A program made the translations under genes and the position numbers. From contig JBHHXI010000067.1 of the NCBI GenBank assembly GCA_046756945.1, positions 1-16,604 on the forward strand: a DNA stretch of 16,604 bases. The letters run 5' to 3'. The notes under the pieces were generated by a model. It had not been told where the DNA came from, searched no databases, and saw nothing but the letters and a program-made list of their open reading frames with translations. This DNA comes from JACZQZ01 sp046756945. GTDB lineage: Bacteria; Pseudomonadota; Alphaproteobacteria; Rhodospirillales; 2-02-FULL-58-16. Positions 1-8,572 of this stretch are shown one piece after another; position 1 is the first letter of the stretch; each line of letters begins with the position of its first letter.

Positions 1-132
1 GCCCAGCGAGTCTCCCAGCAAGCTCAGGACGCCGATCGCCGCAACGGAGATGAGGGCCGCGAGCAAGGCATATTCGATAGCGGTGGCGCCGTACTCGTCC
101 CTGATGATCCAGTTCAATATTAGGCGGCACAT
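1..132 (-). CDS. flp: Flp/Fap-type pilin, C-terminal part beyond window
   Basis: This is the 5' part (44 codons) of a small Flp-family type IVb pilin, the major subunit of pili assembled by the Tad secretion system. The start is ATG at 132, preceded by a good ribosome site (AGGAG, 8 bases upstream). A short leader ends in Gly and is followed by ATAIEYALLAALIS, the class III prepilin cleavage context (G|ATAIEY with Glu and Tyr at mature positions 5 and 6). A hydrophobic helix then continues to the window edge. The gene reads off the left edge, so its length and stop are unknown. It is a clear paralogue of the pilin at 546-728: the two share most residues through the helix. Family assignment is firm; whether this copy is the main pilin or an accessory one cannot be told. 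Confidence 0.88.
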   Translation of the reverse strand, partial: MCRLILNWIIRDEYGATAIEYALLAALISVAAIGVLSLLGDSLG

Positions 133-186
133 GACGCGCTCCTGTTATGTTGGTGGCGATATCCCAACAGCAAGGACAAACTTACC

Positions 187-300
187 GGTTAATTAAATAA
201 AATGCAATGTTTTTCCTTAATATAATAAGTATTAAATTTTCTCGTTATTTAATTATTATTTGCATAAAATTTTATGAAAATTCTTTTCATTCACTGAAAC
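187..300 (-). promoter_or_regulatory. AT-rich upstream block of the first flp gene
   Basis: This stretch of about 110 bases is overwhelmingly A/T in an otherwise GC-rich window and lies directly upstream of the minus-strand pilin starting at 132. It contains AAATAAAATGCAATGTTTTT (195-214), which matches 19 of 20 positions of a block upstream of the second pilin (801-820). Read on the minus strand, both give a CATTG(C/A)ATTTTATTT core. I infer that it holds the promoter and probably a regulator site; no single -10/-35 pair stands out. Such AT-rich DNA is also a typical target of MucR or H-NS-like silencers. Confidence 0.5.
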
Positions 301-545
301 CGGCGAGCCACGGTGTTTCCAGCCCGGCGGACCCGACCCGTGCGCCGCCGGACGTGCCCGCGGTCGTGCGAAGTCCCCCGTCCACGCGGCCGGGGGACCA
401 GCAGAGTGCCAAAAAAATGTCCTATATGCGGTGAGGGGAGAGCAATCGGGCCGTTTGCGGCGTTACGGTGCCTCGCCGATGGGGCCTGGTCGCCAAGCCC
501 GGATCCGAGTCCCCCGGAGGGACGGTGAGACTGTAGACAGCCCGG
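301..545. other. GC-rich spacer between the two flp genes, no convincing gene
   Basis: About 245 bases separate the AT-rich block of the first pilin from the stop codon of the second. Plus-strand open frames here lack coding character. One GTG-started frame (398-528) would encode a 43-residue or shorter peptide opening with VPKKCPICGEG, a CxxC knuckle, but its remainder looks random. A small hairpin, GTCCC-CCGGA-GGGAC, sits at 509-523. Strings between about 463 and 560 loosely recall the 3' half of a cobalamin riboswitch, but the conserved core is missing. I make no functional call. Confidence 0.4.
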
Positions 546-728
546 TCAGCCGCCTACCGAAGCCGTCAGCGTCGTGGTGACGATAGTGAACACACCGGCC
601 AGCGACGTTCCCAACGTGCTCAACACGCCGATCGCGGCGGCGGAGATGAGGCCGGCGATCAAGCCGTATTCGATGGCGGTGGCGCCGGACTGGTCCTCAA
701 TGATCCTGGTCAGCATTTTGCGATACAT
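546..728 (-). CDS. flp: Flp/Fap-type pilin
   Basis: This is a complete 60-residue Flp-family type IVb pilin. The ATG at 728 has a near-ideal ribosome site, AAGGAGGT, 5 bases upstream. A basic N-terminal leader (MYRKMLTRIIEDQSG) is followed by ATAIEYGLIAGLIS: TadV/CpaA-type prepilin peptidases cut after the Gly, and Glu5/Tyr6 of the mature pilin are the conserved residues. One hydrophobic helix and a short Thr/Ser-rich tail (FTIVTTTLTASVGG) complete the protein, the usual size for the family (50-70 residues). It is paralogous to the pilin at 1-132 on the same strand. In alphaproteobacteria flp genes usually head a tad/cpa cluster, which would lie left of this window. The role is in adhesion and surface colonisation through secreted pili. 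Confidence 0.95.
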   Translation of the reverse strand: MYRKMLTRIIEDQSGATAIEYGLIAGLISAAAIGVLSTLGTSLAGVFTIVTTTLTASVGG

Positions 729-786
729 GATGACCTCCTTTTACGAATGCGTATATCTGCGGCTATCTCCAAACACCGTGGACATA

Positions 787-905
787 TATTAACCCGAAAT
801 AAATAAAATTCAATGTTTTTATTTGATAAAATATGTATTAAATTTTATTTAAATTTGACTATTATTTATATCGAATTGTAAAAATAGTTTTCACACAAAC
901 AATAT
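787..905 (-). promoter_or_regulatory. AT-rich upstream block of the second flp gene
   Basis: This is an AT-rich stretch of about 120 bases upstream of the pilin that starts at 728. It shares AAATAAAATTCAATGTTTTT (801-820) with the equivalent block of the neighbouring pilin, and a second similar segment (GTATTAAATTTT, 835-846 versus 229-240). Spacing from block to start codon is also similar (72 versus 62 bases). On the minus strand a TTGAAT followed 17 bases later by AATATA is one possible promoter, but in DNA this AT-rich the assignment is weak. The conservation between the two copies is the stronger sign of function. Confidence 0.5.
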
Positions 906-1336
906 TTCCGACGACAGCGTTTTCCTTACAGGGGAATTGACCCGTTGGCTGCCGAACGCGCCCGGAATGGGGCCTGCCCGCGCCCCCGCCAGCCCGTGAT
1001 CAAGCCGCGGCGGTCCTATTAACCATCCGCCGGCGGCTTGGTTCCAGTAATGTTCCAGGAAGATCACCTAACGTATTGAGTGAAATGAAAATTTCAGGCA
1101 TACACCCTGCACAATCCCGGATTCACCCGGAAAATCCGCGTGACGGCCCTTTACCAACGGCCGCGGATAATTTACGTTTACGTAAACGGAAAGCACGTAA
1201 ACGGAAAAAATGAGCCCGCAAGGCGTGTCGCCTCCGGCGCGGGCTTGGGGCCACGGCAGAGGGCCGGGTGCCCCCTAGGTAGCGGCCGAGTGCGCGACGT
1301 GGCATGCGCGCCGCGCCCCCATGGCAGGAGATCGCC
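906..1336. other. Intergenic region upstream of icmF
   Basis: About 430 bases between the AT-rich flp control block and the mutase start hold no convincing gene. The features seen are a short repeated TTCCAG around 1042-1058, the palindromic operator candidate at 1171-1186 with its half-site repeat to 1207, and a GC-rich stem-loop (AGCCCGC 1213-1219 pairing with GCGGGCT 1239-1245, with inner GGCG/CGCC) between operator and start codon. That stem-loop has no T-run, so it is better read as a 5' untranslated structure than as a terminator. No confident -35/-10 pair was found. Confidence 0.4.
1171..1207. promoter_or_regulatory. Palindromic operator candidate (LiuR-like) upstream of icmF
   Basis: A perfect inverted repeat, TTTACGT-TT-ACGTAAA, occupies 1171-1186. 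Its right half extended by GGAAA (ACGTAAACGGAAA, 1180-1192) recurs at 1195-1207, 15 bases downstream, giving one and a half sites. From memory, ACGT-centred palindromes of this kind are bound by MerR-family regulators such as LiuR, which control branched-chain amino acid and acyl-CoA catabolism in proteobacteria. The site lies 130-166 bases before the start of an isobutyryl-CoA mutase and near a branched-chain amino acid transporter, which fits. The regulator is not in the window, so the name is inference; the palindrome itself is plain to see. Confidence 0.6.
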
Positions 1337-4300
1337 GTGCCCGACGACGCCGTCGCCGTCACCCCCGCGAAAAAGGCCCGCAGGGCGCGCAAGGAGCCCG
1401 GCGGGAGAGCCGCGAAGACGGCCCGCACGGCCGCCGTTCCCGTGCGCTTCGTCACCGCATCCAGCCTGTTCGACGGCCACGATGCCTCGATCAACGTGAT
1501 GCGGCGAATCCTCCAGGCCGCCGGCGCCGAAGTCATTCACCTGGGCCACAACCGCTCGGTGGACGAAATTGTGACGACGGCCGTCCAGGAGGACGCCCAT
1601 GCCGTCGCCGTCAGCTCCTACCAGGGCGGCCACATGGAGTACTTCACCTACATGATCGACCTCCTGGCCGAGCACGGCCGCGCCGATGTCAAGGTGTTCG
1701 CCGGCGGCGGCGGCGTCATCGTGGCCGACGAGGCGAAGGCGCTCGAGGCGTACGGCGTCAGCCACGTCTACACGCCCGAGGACGGCCGCCGCCTTGGCCT
1801 ACGGGGGATGATCGGCCACATGCTGGAGCGCGTCGACGCCCAGCGCGCCCTCTCTCTTCCGGCCGGCCTCGACGGCCTCGCCGCGGGCGACCACGGGGTC
1901 CTGGCCCGCGTCATCTCGGCCCTGGAGAACGGCATGCTGGACGGGAAGCGCCTGGGCGGGATCCGCGCCCTTGCCTCCCGGCGCGCGGGCGTTCCCGTGC
2001 TCGGCGTCACCGGGACCGGCGGTTCCGGCAAGTCGTCCGTCGTCGACGAACTGATCCGGCGCTTCCGCCTGTACGCCGACGAGCCGAAGATCGCGGTGAT
2101 CGCCATCGACCCCTCCAGGCGCCGCACCGGCGGCGCCCTGCTTGGTGACCGCATCCGCATGAACGCGATTTCGGGCGGGCGCGTCTACATGCGCTCGATG
2201 GCGACGCGGGGCGCGGCGCGCGAGGTGCCCGGTTCGCTGTCCGACATCGTCGCCGCCTGCAAGGCCGCCGGCTTCGACCTGGTGATCATCGAGACGCCGG
2301 GCATCGGCCAGGGCGACGCCGGCATCGTCTCCCACGTCGACGTGTCGCTCTACGTGATGACCCCCGAATTCGGCGCCGCCAGCCAGCTCGAGAAGATCGA
2401 CATGCTGGACTTCGCCGATGCCGTCGCCATCAACAAGTTCGACCGCAAGGGCGCGCTCGACGCGCTCAGGGACGTGCGCAAGCAGGTCCAGCGCAACCGC
2501 GAGGCCTTCTCCACGCCGCCGGACGAGATGCCGGTGTTCGGCACCGTCGCCTCGCACTTCAACGACGCCGGCATCACGGCGCTGTACGGGGCGATTCTGC
2601 GCATGTTCGCCGACACGGGCGTGGACGGGCCGCGGGGCCCGGCGCCGTCCATCGGCGCCGGGGAGACGCAGGCGGGCGCCGCCATCGTTCCGCCCGGGCG
2701 CCAGCAGTATCTGGCCGAAGTCGCCGCCACGGTGCGCGACTACCACCGGGACGCCGCCGAGCAGGCGCGCATCGCCCGCGAGCGCCAGCAGCTCACCGCG
2801 GCCAGGGACATGCTCGAGGCGGCGGGCAGGGGCGCCCGGCACACGCGCGACCTGGACGCCCTCGTCGCCGAGCGCGAGGCGGCCCTCGATGCGCGCTGCC
2901 GCGCCCTGCTGGACGGCTGGCCCGGGCTCAAGAAACGGTATGCCGCCGAGGCCGGCGCGGCGAAGGCGCCTGCCTGCGCGAAGCGGGGACTTCGCTCCGG
3001 CGAAGGCAGGCCGGGCACCGGCGTGCGCGCCACCCTCTCGGGCACCGTCATTCCGCGGGTCGCCCTGCCCCGGTTCGAAGAAGACGGCGAGATCCTCAAA
3101 TGGATGCTCACCGAAAACGTCCCCGGGGAGTTCCCGTACACGGCCGGGGTCTTCCCGTTCCGGCGCGAGGGCGAGGATCCGACCCGCATGTTCGCCGGCG
3201 AGGGCGACCCGGTACGCACCAACAAGCGCTTCAAATACCTTTCCAGGCATGCCGGATCCCAACGCCTGTCCACCGCCTTCGATTCGGTGACGCTGTATGG
3301 ATTCGATCCCCACGAACGCCCGGACATTTACGGCAAGGTCGGCAATTCCGGGGTCTCGGTGGCGACCCTGGACGACATGAAGGCGCTGTACGAAGGCTTC
3401 GACCTGTGCGCGCCGGAGACCTCCGTCTCCATGACCATCAACGGGCCGGCGCCGGCGATCCTGGCCATGTTCCTCAATACCGCCATCGACCAGCAGCTGG
3501 AAAAGCATGAGCGCGAGCGGGGCCGCCCGCCCACGAGCGCGGAGACGGCGAAGATCCGGACGTACGTGCACGAGACCGTGCGCGGCACGGTGCAGGCCGA
3601 CATCCTGAAGGAGGACCAGGGCCAGAACACCTGTATTTTCTCCATCGAGTTCGCCCTCAGGATGATGGCGGACATCCAGGAATATTTCATCCGCCACCGG
3701 GTGCGGAATTTCTATTCGGTGTCCATTTCCGGCTACCACATCGCCGAGGCCGGGGCCAATCCCATATCCCAGCTCGCCTTCACCCTTGCCAACGGATTCA
3801 CCTACGTGGAGGCCTACCTTGCCCGCGGCATGGACATCGACGACTTCGCGCCCAACCTGTCGTTCTTCTTCTCCAGCGGCATGGACCCCGAATACTCGGT
3901 GATGGGACGGGTGGCGCGGCGCATCTGGGCGACCGCCATGCGGTTCAAGTACGGCGCGAACGAACGCAGCCAGAGGCTTAAATATCATATACAAACGTCG
4001 GGCCGCTCCCTCCATGCCCAGGAAATGGACTTCAACGACATCCGCACCACCTTGCAGGCGTTGATCGCCGTCTACGACAACTGCAACAGCCTGCACACCA
4101 ACGCCCACGACGAGGCCTTCACCACGCCGACCGAAGACAGCGTGCGCCGGGCCCTCGCCATCCAGATGATCATCAACCGCGAATGGGGCCTGGGCCGGAA
4201 CGAGAACCCGAACCAGGGCGCCTTCATCATCGAGGAGCTGACCGACCTGGTGGAGGAGGCGGTGCTCGGGGAGTTCGAGCGCCTGAGCGAACGCGGCGGC

Positions 4301-4681
4301 GTGCTCGGCGCCATGGAGACGGGCTACCAGCGCGGCAAGATCCAGGACGAATCCCTCCATTACGAGACCCTCAAGCACGACGGCACGCTGCCCCTCGTCG
4401 GGGTCAACACGTTCATCAACCCCGACGCCGCCGGGGCGGCGGTCACGCCCTGCCTGGCGCGTTCCACCGAAAAGGAAAAGAAAAGCCAGATCAAGCGGCT
4501 GCGCGCCTTCCACAAGCGCCACAAGGACGAGGCCCCGGCCATGCTGGCCCGCCTCAAGCAGGCGGCGACCGGCGGCGAAAACGTTTTCGCCGTGCTCATC
4601 GAGGCCGTCCGCTGCTGCTCCCTGGGCCAGATCACCGACGCCCTGTTCGAGGCCGGCGGGCAGTACCGCCGCAACATGTAG
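1337..4681 (+). CDS. icmF: Fused isobutyryl-CoA mutase (adenosylcobalamin-dependent), IcmF
   Basis: It interconverts isobutyryl-CoA and n-butyryl-CoA by a radical carbon-skeleton rearrangement in the cytoplasm. The 1114-residue chain has the full IcmF layout: a B12-binding domain (residues about 35-165, with DGHDAS at 46-51 carrying the cobalt-ligating His48); a MeaI/MeaB-like G-protein chaperone domain (Walker A GTGGSGKSS with Lys232, ETPGIGQGD switch, NKFD at 366-369); a linker; and the large mutase core from about 570. Phe619 (in MFAGEG) and Gln763 (in GQNTCIF) occupy the places where methylmalonyl-CoA mutase has Tyr and Arg, which marks isobutyryl/butyryl specificity. I chose GTG at 1337 because AGGAG lies 6 bases upstream; an ATG at 1304 would add 11 residues without a ribosome site. 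A palindromic repeat is inserted in frame at residues 545-558. Family assignment is very firm. Confidence 0.96.
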   Translation: MPDDAVAVTPAKKARRARKEPGGRAAKTARTAAVPVRFVTASSLFDGHDASINVMRRILQAAGAEVIHLGHNRSVDEIVTTAVQEDAHAVAVSSYQGGHMEYFTYMIDLLAEHGRADVKVFAGGGGVIVADEAKALEAYGVSHVYTPEDGRRLGLRGMIGHMLERVDAQRALSLPAGLDGLAAGDHGVLARVISALENGMLDGKRLGGIRALASRRAGVPVLGVTGTGGSGKSSVVDELIRRFRLYADEPKIAVIAIDPSRRRTGGALLGDRIRMNAISGGRVYMRSMATRGAAREVPGSLSDIVAACKAAGFDLVIIETPGIGQGDAGIVSHVDVSLYVMTPEFGAASQLEKIDMLDFADAVAINKFDRKGALDALRDVRKQVQRNREAFSTPPDEMPVFGTVASHFNDAGITALYGAILRMFADTGVDGPRGPAPSIGAGETQAGAAIVPPGRQQYLAEVAATVRDYHRDAAEQARIARERQQLTAARDMLEAAGRGARHTRDLDALVAEREAALDARCRALLDGWPGLKKRYAAEAGAAKAPACAKRGLRSGEGRPGTGVRATLSGTVIPRVALPRFEEDGEILKWMLTENVPGEFPYTAGVFPFRREGEDPTRMFAGEGDPVRTNKRFKYLSRHAGSQRLSTAFDSVTLYGFDPHERPDIYGKVGNSGVSVATLDDMKALYEGFDLCAPETSVSMTINGPAPAILAMFLNTAIDQQLEKHERERGRPPTSAETAKIRTYVHETVRGTVQADILKEDQGQNTCIFSIEFALRMMADIQEYFIRHRVRNFYSVSISGYHIAEAGANPISQLAFTLANGFTYVEAYLARGMDIDDFAPNLSFFFSSGMDPEYSVMGRVARRIWATAMRFKYGANERSQRLKYHIQTSGRSLHAQEMDFNDIRTTLQALIAVYDNCNSLHTNAHDEAFTTPTEDSVRRALAIQMIINREWGLGRNENPNQGAFIIEELTDLVEEAVLGEFERLSERGGVLGAMETGYQRGKIQDESLHYETLKHDGTLPLVGVNTFINPDAAGAAVTPCLARSTEKEKKSQIKRLRAFHKRHKDEAPAMLARLKQAATGGENVFAVLIEAVRCCSLGQITDALFEAGGQYRRNM
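2968..3011. repeat. Palindromic repeat element inserted in frame within icmF
   Basis: The outer arms GCCTGCCT (2968-2975) and AGGCAGGC (3004-3011) pair perfectly. Inside, GCGAAG (2978-2983) can pair with CTTCGC (2990-2995), which in turn can pair with a second GCGAAG (3000-3005), giving alternative hairpins. The nested structure resembles the short dispersed palindromic elements common in alphaproteobacterial genomes, and I recall closely similar strings from Rhodospirillales intergenic regions. It is translated as a Cys/Arg/Gly-rich insert at residues 545-558, in the linker between the G-protein domain and the mutase core, a place tolerant of extra residues. No second copy exists in this window, so dispersal is unproven here. 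Confidence 0.6.
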
Positions 4682-4761
4682 CCACGTCCGCAAACGCCGG
4701 CGATCGCCGCCCCGGCGCGCGCTCCCGATCATTGCCCGGGTGTCCGTGGGCGCAGGATTTT

Positions 4762-4770
4762 CTATACTGT
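4762..4770 (+). promoter_or_regulatory. Candidate -10 element upstream of the 4836 gene
   Basis: CTATACTGT here contains a good -10 hexamer (TATACT, 4763-4768), 68 bases before the start of the next small gene. The same nonamer occurs at 11849-11857 upstream of rpiB. A TTGCCC lies 25 bases upstream here and 21 bases upstream at the other site, too far for an ordinary -35, so only the -10 is supported. Confidence 0.4.
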
Positions 4771-4835
4771 CGGTTTGGGAATTCCCCGGTATCGGCCACC
4801 GGCCGACGGTGCACGCGGGCGAGGGAGCGTTAAGG

Positions 4836-5051
4836 GTGACATCGAGGGACGTATACCTTCCCGAGGTTCTGTTCGAGTTCCAGCGGGTGGGAAAGGCGTT
4901 GCGCGTCGTCGCCATCGACCCCCTTACCAACACCGAGGTCACCATGGTCGGCGATCCCGGGTGCGGCCGGGAAACGTTGAAACGGCTCGCCGCGCGCAAG
5001 CTCGCCTATGTGCTGGCCAAGCGGCGGAAGGGGAAAGACGGGAAGGCGTGA
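4836..5051 (+). CDS. Small conserved alphaproteobacterial protein (DUF6898-like)
   Basis: This is a 71-residue basic protein of unknown function. It opens with a strand-rich segment (SRDVYLPEVLFEF, then VGKALRVVAIDPLTNTEV, VTMVGDP) and ends in a helix rich in Lys/Arg (TLKRLAARKLAYVLAKRRKG). I recall this pattern from a family of short alphaproteobacterial proteins labelled DUF6898; that label is from memory. The frame is open from 4740, but I place the start at GTG 4836: it has GGAG 8 bases upstream, and the residues before it look like untranslated DNA containing a -10-like element. No signal peptide or membrane segment is visible. It sits between icmF and the liv operon on the same strand, but a promoter follows it at 5070, so co-transcription with liv is uncertain. 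Confidence 0.75.
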   Translation: MTSRDVYLPEVLFEFQRVGKALRVVAIDPLTNTEVTMVGDPGCGRETLKRLAARKLAYVLAKRRKGKDGKA

Positions 5052-5069
5052 ACGGCCGGGGAATACCCC

Positions 5070-5097
5070 TTGACACCGATAGGCCCTGGGTTAGGGT
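5070..5097 (+). promoter_or_regulatory. Probable sigma-70-type promoter of the liv operon
   Basis: A perfect -35 hexamer TTGACA (5070-5075) is followed after 16 bases by TAGGGT (5092-5097), an acceptable -10. Transcription from about 5104 would give a leader of about 190 nucleotides before livH. That leader contains inverted repeats, for example ACCGC/GCGGT and CGCGG/CCGCG around 5150-5220. The -35 is strong; the -10 is imperfect. Confidence 0.6.
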
Positions 5098-5297
5098 CCG
5101 GACAAGGGAGGACCGGGCAACGATATCGGACCGCAAGCGAAAAAAACGCGGAACCGCGAGGGTAGCGGTGCAGTATCTGACAGGGACGCCGCCCGCGGCC
5201 CGGGTTTCCGGTCCGCGAGCCACTTTGTCATTCTTGCCATTTCGCGCCGTCGTGGCGCCGGTTCACTGCCATTCCGGGGACTGAGGAAAGGCGGTCG

Positions 5298-6212
<915 letters not shown>

Positions 6213-6216
6213 GGCC

Positions 6217-7724
6217 GTGGCAGCGACACCCGCGACAAAACCCCTCGACTTCCCGGACATGTTCAAGGAGGCCGGCGCCGCCGCCATCGTCGTCTTCGCC
6301 CTCGCCTTCGCCATGGTCGGTTTACGGACCGAGCCCGCTCCCGGCGGGCTGGGCATCGCCCTCAGGTTTTCCGATGTGGCGATGGCGTCGGTGATCGCGT
6401 TCGCGGGGCGGATCGCCCTCATCCTGCTGCGCCAGGGCCGCCCGTTCCCGGTCCTGCTCACGACCCTTCCGTTCGCCGTCATTCTTGCCGCGCTGCTGAT
6501 CGCCGACCAGGCTTTTGCCCCGGAAACCGGGTCCGGGTTCGAACCCGTCCTGCCGTTCGCCAGCCCCGTCGTCAACTGGATGATCGTGATCGTCGCCGCC
6601 GTGTTCGCCGGCCGCGCCGCGTGGGCCATTCGCCACGCAAGGTCCACGCTTACCATCGAGGAACGCGAGGCGACCATGGACCGGATCGGGGCCCGCGTGC
6701 AGCGGGCGGCCCGCTACGCCGGCCCGCTGCTCTTCGCCGTTGCCCTGGTCCTGCCGTTTCTTCCCATCGCCGACCGGCGGCTGCTCGACATCGCGATCCT
6801 GGTCGTCACCTACATCATGCTCGGCTGGGGCCTCAACATCGTGGTCGGGCTTGCCGGGCTTCTCGACCTCGGCTACGTCGCGTTTTACGCCGTCGGCGCC
6901 TACAGCTACGCCCTGCTGGCCCAGTACTTCGACATGGGGTTCTGGGTGTGCCTGCCGTTCGCCGGCATCATGGCCGCCTTCGCCGGCATCCTCCTCGGCT
7001 TCCCGGTGCTGCGGCTGAGGGGGGATTATCTCGCCATCGTCACCCTCGGCTTCGGCGAGATGGTGCGCATCATCCTGCTCAACTGGTACAAATTCACCAG
7101 GGGCCCGGACGGGATTTCCGGCATCCCGCGGCCGAGCTTTTTCGGGCTGCCGTTCACGCGCTATCCGCCGGAGGGAACGGTATCGTTCCACGGCTTCTTC
7201 GGGCTCACGTATACGCCCCTCGACCGCATCATCTTTCTCTATTACCTGATCCTGGCCCTCGCCCTGGCCACCAATCTGTTCACCCTGCGCATCCGCAAGC
7301 TGCCGGTGGGGCGCGCCTGGGAAGCCCTGCGCGAGGACGAAACCGCCTGCCGCGCGCTCGGCATCAACCCCAGGAACACCAAGCTTACCGCGTTCTCCAT
7401 CGGCGCCATGTTCGCCGGCTTCGGCGGCTCGTTCTTCGCCACGCGGCAGGGATTTATCAGCCCGGAAAGCTTTACCTTCATCGAATCCGCGGTGATCCTG
7501 GCCATCGTCGTCCTCGGCGGCATGGGCAGCCAGATCGGCGTCGTCCTCGCCGCCATCCTGCTCATCGGCCTGCCCGAATTCTTCCGCGAACTTCAGCAGT
7601 TCCGCATGCTGGCGTTCGGCGCCGCCATGGTGCTGATCATGGTCTGGCGCCCGGCGGGACTTCTCGCCCACCGGGAGCCCACCCTGCGGCTGTCCGGGAC
7701 GAAGCGGCCGGCGAAGGCCGTCCC

Positions 7725-7728
<4 letters not shown>
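6217..7728 (+). CDS. livM: Branched-chain amino acid ABC transporter permease LivM
   Basis: This is the second permease of the LIV importer. The 503-residue protein has an N-terminal region of about 170 residues with several hydrophobic segments, then the conserved LivM core beginning near LLDIAILVVTYIMLGWGLNI and VVGLAGLLDLGYVAFYAVGA. It includes the ATPase-contact loop (PVGRAWEALREDETACRALGI) and the terminal GMGSQIGVVLAAILLIGLPE and VWRPAGLLAHREP. It is longer than enterobacterial LivM (about 425), as is usual in alphaproteobacteria. The GTG start at 6217 lies 4 bases after livH with a modest ribosome site; ATG 14 codons later is an alternative. The stop overlaps the livG start as ATGA (7725-7728), indicating translational coupling. 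Confidence 0.96.
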
Positions 7729-8567
<839 letters not shown>

Positions 8568-8572
8568 TCGCT

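Noticed and set aside
398..528. Possible tiny CxxC zinc-knuckle peptide (VPKKCPICGEG start)
   Set aside because: Only the first ten or so residues look protein-like, the start is GTG with a weak ribosome site, and the rest is random-looking GC-rich sequence.
1212..1250. Stem-loop between the operator and icmF as a terminator
   Set aside because: There is no T-run after the stem and no plus-strand gene upstream to terminate.
1337..4681. Methylmalonyl-CoA mutase or pivalyl-CoA-type variant as alternative name for the fused mutase
   Set aside because: Phe619 and Gln763 at the substrate-determining positions fit isobutyryl/butyryl-CoA; methylmalonyl-CoA mutase would have Tyr and Arg. Activity on other short acyl-CoAs is not excluded.
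1799..4999. Very long minus-strand open frame (over 1000 codons) antisense to icmF
   Set aside because: It arises from high GC content and codon bias of icmF; composition is His/Gly/Arg/Val-rich with no recognisable domain, and the plus-strand frame has a complete set of family motifs.
6322..7671. Long minus-strand open frame across livM
   Set aside because: The charged, Glu/Gly/Asp-rich product is the typical antisense of a membrane protein gene; livM itself is unmistakable.
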